Origin: Nymphaea colorata
Taxonomy: Eukaryota; Streptophyta; Magnoliopsida; Nymphaeales; Nymphaeaceae
Direction of reading: 5' to 3'
Length of the DNA: 64,000 bases
NCBI RefSeq assembly: GCF_008831285.2
Contig: NC_045148.1
Coordinates: forward strand, 23,192,283-23,256,282
A model generated the notes under the pieces. It made no database searches. It worked only from the letters and a program-made list of their open reading frames with translations, and was not told where the DNA came from. The position numbers were made by a program, and so were the translations under genes. Below are positions 59,847 through 64,000 of this stretch, one piece after another. How positions within the stretch are numbered: position 1 is the first letter of the stretch; the number at the start of each line of letters is the position of its first letter.

Positions 59847-60634
59847 TAGTTGGGATCAGTAGTGGCTGGATCTTTGATTTTCCCATTAATATCTCATGCC
59901 TTTGATCTTCCACTAAGAACCAAGCGAGCAGCCTTCTCCCAACTCAAATAGTTAGCACCATTGAGTGGGGTGGAGGTAATTTTCAGGGTATTATGCTCAG
60001 TGGACTTGGCTCACTTGAATGTTTCATCTCTTTGATTTGAGCTAGCAGCATCGGCCAGATATTGGCGCAGCGGCTTCCCAGCTGAAGACAGTATAGATCG
60101 CAGGTGAGTCTCTCTGTCGCAGGTGGTCGCAGGGTCCTTTAGAAACCTATGGCACTTGTCAATTCCATATCACTTCACAGGATTATCCAAAAAATCTGAA
60201 AATTGGATAAAAAATACTAGACACGTGCCCAAATCCAACGCACCTTACTCGACCTCTGAATCGCCTCCAGTCAAAAACGCGCTCCAGAGAAATTCACGCC
60301 TGGAATGCCCCGTCTGGCAACCTCTGAATCACAGGCGAGTCTCTCTCTCAGCTCCTTATCTCCCGAGATCTTCAGATAACCTTGCTGGACATGGTGAAGA
60401 AAAAGAACTGGGCAGTGCGAGTGGTGAAGAAATGCAGGATTTCTCCACTCCTTGTGGAGACGGTGGCGATGGAGGGTGTATTTTTGCAAGCGACACCCAT
60501 TTGGTGGATGCGTGGCCAAGTTTGCTATACAGTTGAAAGTGGAGCAGGGGCTGAGGCAGTTGCTATCATGAAATGTTTGAAAATGATAAATATTGAATTT
60601 TAGAAAATTTGGGGTGATTACACCTTCTAAGAAT
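59847..60634 (-). mobile_element. copia 5' fragment in block B
   Basis: Same sequence as 39568-40352: LTR-like TGTAATCACCCC end at 60634 on minus, leader, and the first about 45 codons of gag, cut at 59847. No integrase or RT here. Confidence 0.8.
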
Positions 60635-61790
60635 TTTCAAACTATTAGAACGTTGATTAGGAAATACTTGTTGCTCTTAAATTGTTGTGGAAACAAATTT
60701 ATTAATTGAAAAATGTCGTTCTCATATTTTAATAAAAATTGAATAAGTGCACGTGAGCAATGTATTCCTTTAAGGGGTAGCATTGATTGTGAAGGTTCCG
60801 TGAATATGCCCAGAAAATTGATAAAGGTTCATGAAACAATAGCTCTAGTGTCCAATGAACCATCTATAATTTTGCTGTAGATTTATGGGACACTCACAAA
60901 GTGTCTCTATTGCCAAACGCTCTCTTAGCTCCTTTATAAACTAAAGGGCAAAACAAGGCACTGAGGGAGTTTATTAACTTAGCCCTACGCAAAATGGTGG
61001 GTGAGAAGATTACATCTTAAATACATAAAAGATGGTTGTTATATATGAAAACACCCTTACTTTGAACTGGGTCCAGATCTTGAACTTTGAGAACATTTTT
61101 AGTTGTAATAACTTTGGATTTGATGTATATTCAAACTCCGATTTTAACTATGCATTGGACTCGGATATTTAAATTTGGATTTGGATATATAAATTCAGCT
61201 TTGTTTTATTTTGAGTTTACTATCCAATTGGATATATACCAAATTACTTGATTTTAAGACGAAATGTTAAAAGTTAGGTTGTATGGGAAGAAAATATTTT
61301 TTACATCCAGTAATTTACATATCCATTCCTCTCTCCCGTTCTTGTCTTGGGTCAGCAATTTTGGGCAGAAGGTTAGAGTCGTATCTTATTATCCAGTATT
61401 TGGTGCAAGACCCATGAATTGCCCAAGCCAGATATCTAAATAAGCTTTGTGATTTTGAGAAAAGCAAAAAAAAAACAAGTTCACGTATCCAAATTTTTTA
61501 CATAATAAAATAGGATAGATGAAAACCCTAGAAAAAGAAATCTGCAAAGGTGAGAAAAGGGAAGTGTAGAATATTGGGATTGAGACATTTTTCCCAGATT
61601 TGTTTAGCAGAAAAAATATATGGGACTTCGCCAAGTGTGCATAGAAGCCTATGGGCTCACCATAGCCCAAATCGGTTAAGCTTCTGATTGGAGGCAAACA
61701 AATGGACCCTTAAAGACTTATTCTCTCATAAACTCAGCAACTTGAGAAATTTAATTTTCTGAGTTAAAAGAAAGCAAGAGCCTTGTTGTA

Positions 61791-61886
61791 TTTATGTACT
61801 CTCCACCACGGCAGCGGTGGACCTAATTAGAGGGGCGCTTTATGTACTCTCCACCACGGCAGCGGTGGACCTAATTAGAAGGGTGC
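61791..61886 (+). repeat. 48-bp tandem duplication containing a near-palindrome
   Basis: 'tttatgtactctccaccacg' starts at 61791 and 61839. Each unit holds CCACCACGGCAGCGGTGG. Block A has one unit only (41518-41560). Confidence 0.9.
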
Positions 61887-62007
61887 ATGCCCACTTGCTC
61901 ACCTTTGTATGTTTGATCTCTTCCCTAATTTGCCTAATTTCTTCACTTCTAATTCTTTTCCTCTGCTCTTCCCGCCTACCAAGAAACAGGGGAGGTTGGC
62001 GTTAGTA

Positions 62008-62212
62008 ATGGACGTAGTTACAGAAGCACTGTTTCTGTTATTTTGGAAGCCGTCACCAGTTTAATGAAAGAAAAGGTCGGCCTCATCCTGAATGCCAAAG
62101 ATGATCTCATCAACCTCCAGAGGAAGCTGGAACAATTTCCGGTGGCATCAAGGATGCAGGTCGCAAGCCCTTTTCCAGCAACAAGGGCGACAAAGGTCTA
62201 GACGACAGCTGA
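62008..62212 (+). pseudogene. CC-domain fragment of an NLR, copy B
   Basis: Start ATGGACGTAGTTACAGAAGC at 62008. After the same early frameshift as copy A, it reads SVILEAVTSLMKEKVGLILN, then AKDDLINLQRKLEQ, with a second frame change near 62140 and a stop at 62210. No NB-ARC follows. It sits 5' to, and converges on, terpene synthase copy B, as in block A. Confidence 0.75.
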
Positions 62213-62544
62213 AGGCTTGAGCTTGGAGAAAGGGAGATGGATTCTTTAACTTCAAGGAACAAGGTAAGAAAGCCTTGGATCATTCTGCACACTTGCTTCA
62301 GAATTGTATTTAATTTGGTAAACCCACTTATTGCCCATGGGTTTTACATTTTTTAGAGTATGCACCAAATCTCATGTTTTGTTCTCTTCTTGTGCTTTAA
62401 ATTAAGCAGCCATGGCGTCACATCAATGCTGATGCTTAACGGCTTGACTAAAGGAGGATGGTTCCAAATCTTTAGAGATGACCACAAGAAGTGCTTTATC
62501 AGGTGTGGAGATATAAAGGAAATTGTGACTGTGTGCATACACTT

Positions 62545-62546
<2 letters not shown>

Positions 62547-62579
<33 letters not shown>

Positions 62580-62587
62580 AGAGAGAT
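62547..62587. repeat. (GA)n microsatellite, block B
   Basis: Counterpart of 42228-42270, with different repeat number. Confidence 0.9.
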
Positions 62588-62658
62588 AGAGTACTGAAAT
62601 TAATTTATTAATGTACCCATTTTTTATAGAGTCGGAAACAACGGCACTGGTGATTTGC

Positions 62659-64000
62659 TTAGGCAGTCTGGATGGGCTCAGCAATGAGAGAGTAGACACA
62701 GTCCATGGACTCATGCTGCAAGACACCCACCCCATCTTCAGAGTCGTACATGCACTGGGAGACCCACGCAATGTTGAGAGCCATGTTCATGAAGGAACGA
62801 GAGAAGGCGGTCTGTTGCTGCTGCTGCTGAGCAGAGAGGAGCTCCCTGTTCAGCCTCCTCCATGCATCCCTTAGCAAGTACATTATGTGCTGCCGTGCTT
62901 GCTCCTCTGCTACCCTTGCCTCGTTCATATAAATCTGGACCGATCTAGGCAGGTTCCCTCTCCCGAATCCAACCTTCGATCAAGTGTTCAACATATAAAG
63001 AGAAGATCATCAGACAATCAAAATAGAAAAACATAACAGGAACATTGTCAACTCAGAAGCTAATACTAGTTAACCAGCAGAAAATACACTAAACTAACCC
63101 TGGATCTCTGGAGGTCAGCCCAGAGACGAACTATCATGAATGACAAGTTGATGATGTTGGACTCAGACTGCGGCTGCTGGATTGCTTGTTCCTCAATGTT
63201 TTGGGAGAGGAAGAAGTAGGCATGGAGGAGAATAGGGCCGATCATCGCTGCCCGGATGTTGCTCAAAGATTCCTCTAGCCTTGGTGTCTGTTGGGCATGG
63301 TGCCACCTTGCTTCAACCAAGTAAGCTCTTCACACACTCACCACTAACCAAGAGTAGAAGAGAGCAAGTCAATTAGAAAGTGAAGCTAATATACTAATGT
63401 GATGATTTTAAGAGTAGAAGAAAGATTTGATAGAGAATGTGTCGTACCACTCTCCTCATGTGTGAAGTGATATCACGGCCATGCCTCCTAAGAACAGTGT
63501 AGCTGATCTGGTTGGTTGTGTTGTAGACAGCCACATAGAAGATCCTCAGTGACTGTGGGAGCTGCTCTGCCGCTTGAAGATCCCACCTGCATATATACAA
63601 TATAGAGCACCCACATTGGCTCCGAACGATGTAAGCAGAAACTAGAGACAGAGTTGCTACCTCTAATTTACCAACCATAATCATCCTTTACCTCTCAACA
63701 ACTTGCACAAAGTGTTCGAGCTCCTCAACAGACTGATGCTCGCCGAAGATGTCCTCATGGTGGCCATCAAGTAGGAGACCCTTGCGAGCTGCATCCTGTA
63801 CTGTGAGAACTGTGGCTCATGCATCTTCACCCCTGCCATGAAGTAGCTCTCCACCAGCCTATCTCTGGCGAAACTAATGTGCTCACACAAGCCCAAGTCC
63901 CTCCACCACCTGCAAACACCCAAAACAAAGGACTCATGGTTGATTATTAGTGGACCCAATGATGCAAACTAGCAACAATGTAACATACATGATATTCATT
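62659..64000 (-). pseudogene. terpene synthase (TPS-b-like) pseudogene, copy B, partial
   Basis: Exons 4-7 on minus; exons 1-3 lie beyond 64000. Exon 4 (63909-63692) reads WWRDLGL, SFARDRLVES with the RDR intact, MHEPQFSQYRMQLARVSYL, then a 1-bp deletion just before EDIFGEHQSVEELEHF. Exon 5 (63586-63448, missing in copy A) reads WDLQAAEQLP and YVAVYNTTNQISYTVLRRHG. Exon 6 (63343-63099) starts with a 1-bp deletion and a TGA where copy A has TGC, then AYLVEARWHHAQQTP and EEQAIQQ, ending ADLQRSR. Exon 7 (62973-62659) reads VGFGRGNLPRS to the stop, with poly-Gln. Both metal-binding motifs differ from the enzyme consensus exactly as in copy A. Confidence 0.88.

Larger units (their letters stand above)
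59847..64000. repeat. segmental duplication block B
   Basis: Collinear with 39568-43523. It starts within copia gag directly after NLR 3' flank and continues beyond the window. Private changes include a 48-bp tandem duplication at 61791-61886 and retention of TPS exon 5. Members of the shared block: copia leader and 5' end (59981-60634), dispersed repeat (61085-61330), CC fragment, TPS. Confidence 0.95.

Overview
The window looks like nuclear DNA of a flowering plant. It is AT-rich, its genes have GT-AG introns, and it is dense in retrotransposons, small inverted-repeat elements and (AT)n/(GA)n microsatellites. Its gene families are plant-specific: a Xa21/EFR-type LRR receptor kinase, a CC-NBS-LRR resistance gene and a TPS-b-type terpene synthase. 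The species cannot be named from the sequence alone. No prokaryotic, organellar or CRISPR features were seen, and every recognisable protein-coding gene carries at least one disabling lesion.

Layout. 1-11 kb: diverged tandem non-coding repeats (one copy holding a hAT-type MITE whose empty site survives in a sister copy), a remnant of an LRR-RLK 5' end, a LINE ORF2 3' end and a SINE with target duplications. 11.7-15 kb: an inverted copy of an LRR-RLK upstream region and a LINE ORF1 fragment. 16-24.1 kb: three decayed second-exon pieces of LRR-RLK kinase domains (two on minus, one on plus) and the first copy of a long inverted repeat. 25.6-32.9 kb: the most complete LRR-RLK, with promoter region, signal peptide, LRRs, transmembrane segment, non-RD kinase and a conserved-position intron, broken by two frameshifts and cut off at its 3' end. 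32.9-36.7 kb: the second, opposite copy of the long repeat, abutting a truncated Ty1/copia element on minus (36.7-40.35 kb).

39.6-44.7 kb: a block made of copia 5' end, a CC-domain fragment of an NLR and a convergent terpene synthase pseudogene (minus). The same block recurs at 59.85-64 kb and runs off the right edge. Between them are repeats, a GA-rich tract, a LINE RT remnant and a decayed full-length CC-NBS-LRR (55.5-59.1 kb).

The most interesting signal is in the terpene synthase pair. Both copies share unusual replacements at the two metal-binding motifs (DDxxD appears as ED[FI]FG, and the NSE/DTE motif as ADLQRSRVG). Their reading-frame lesions in the shared exons are independent. A terpene-synthase fold without the usual Mg2+ ligands was therefore probably still an open gene, at least in those exons, when the block duplicated. 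The region as a whole reads as a defence-gene graveyard (RLK, NLR, TPS) shaped by segmental duplication and transposons.
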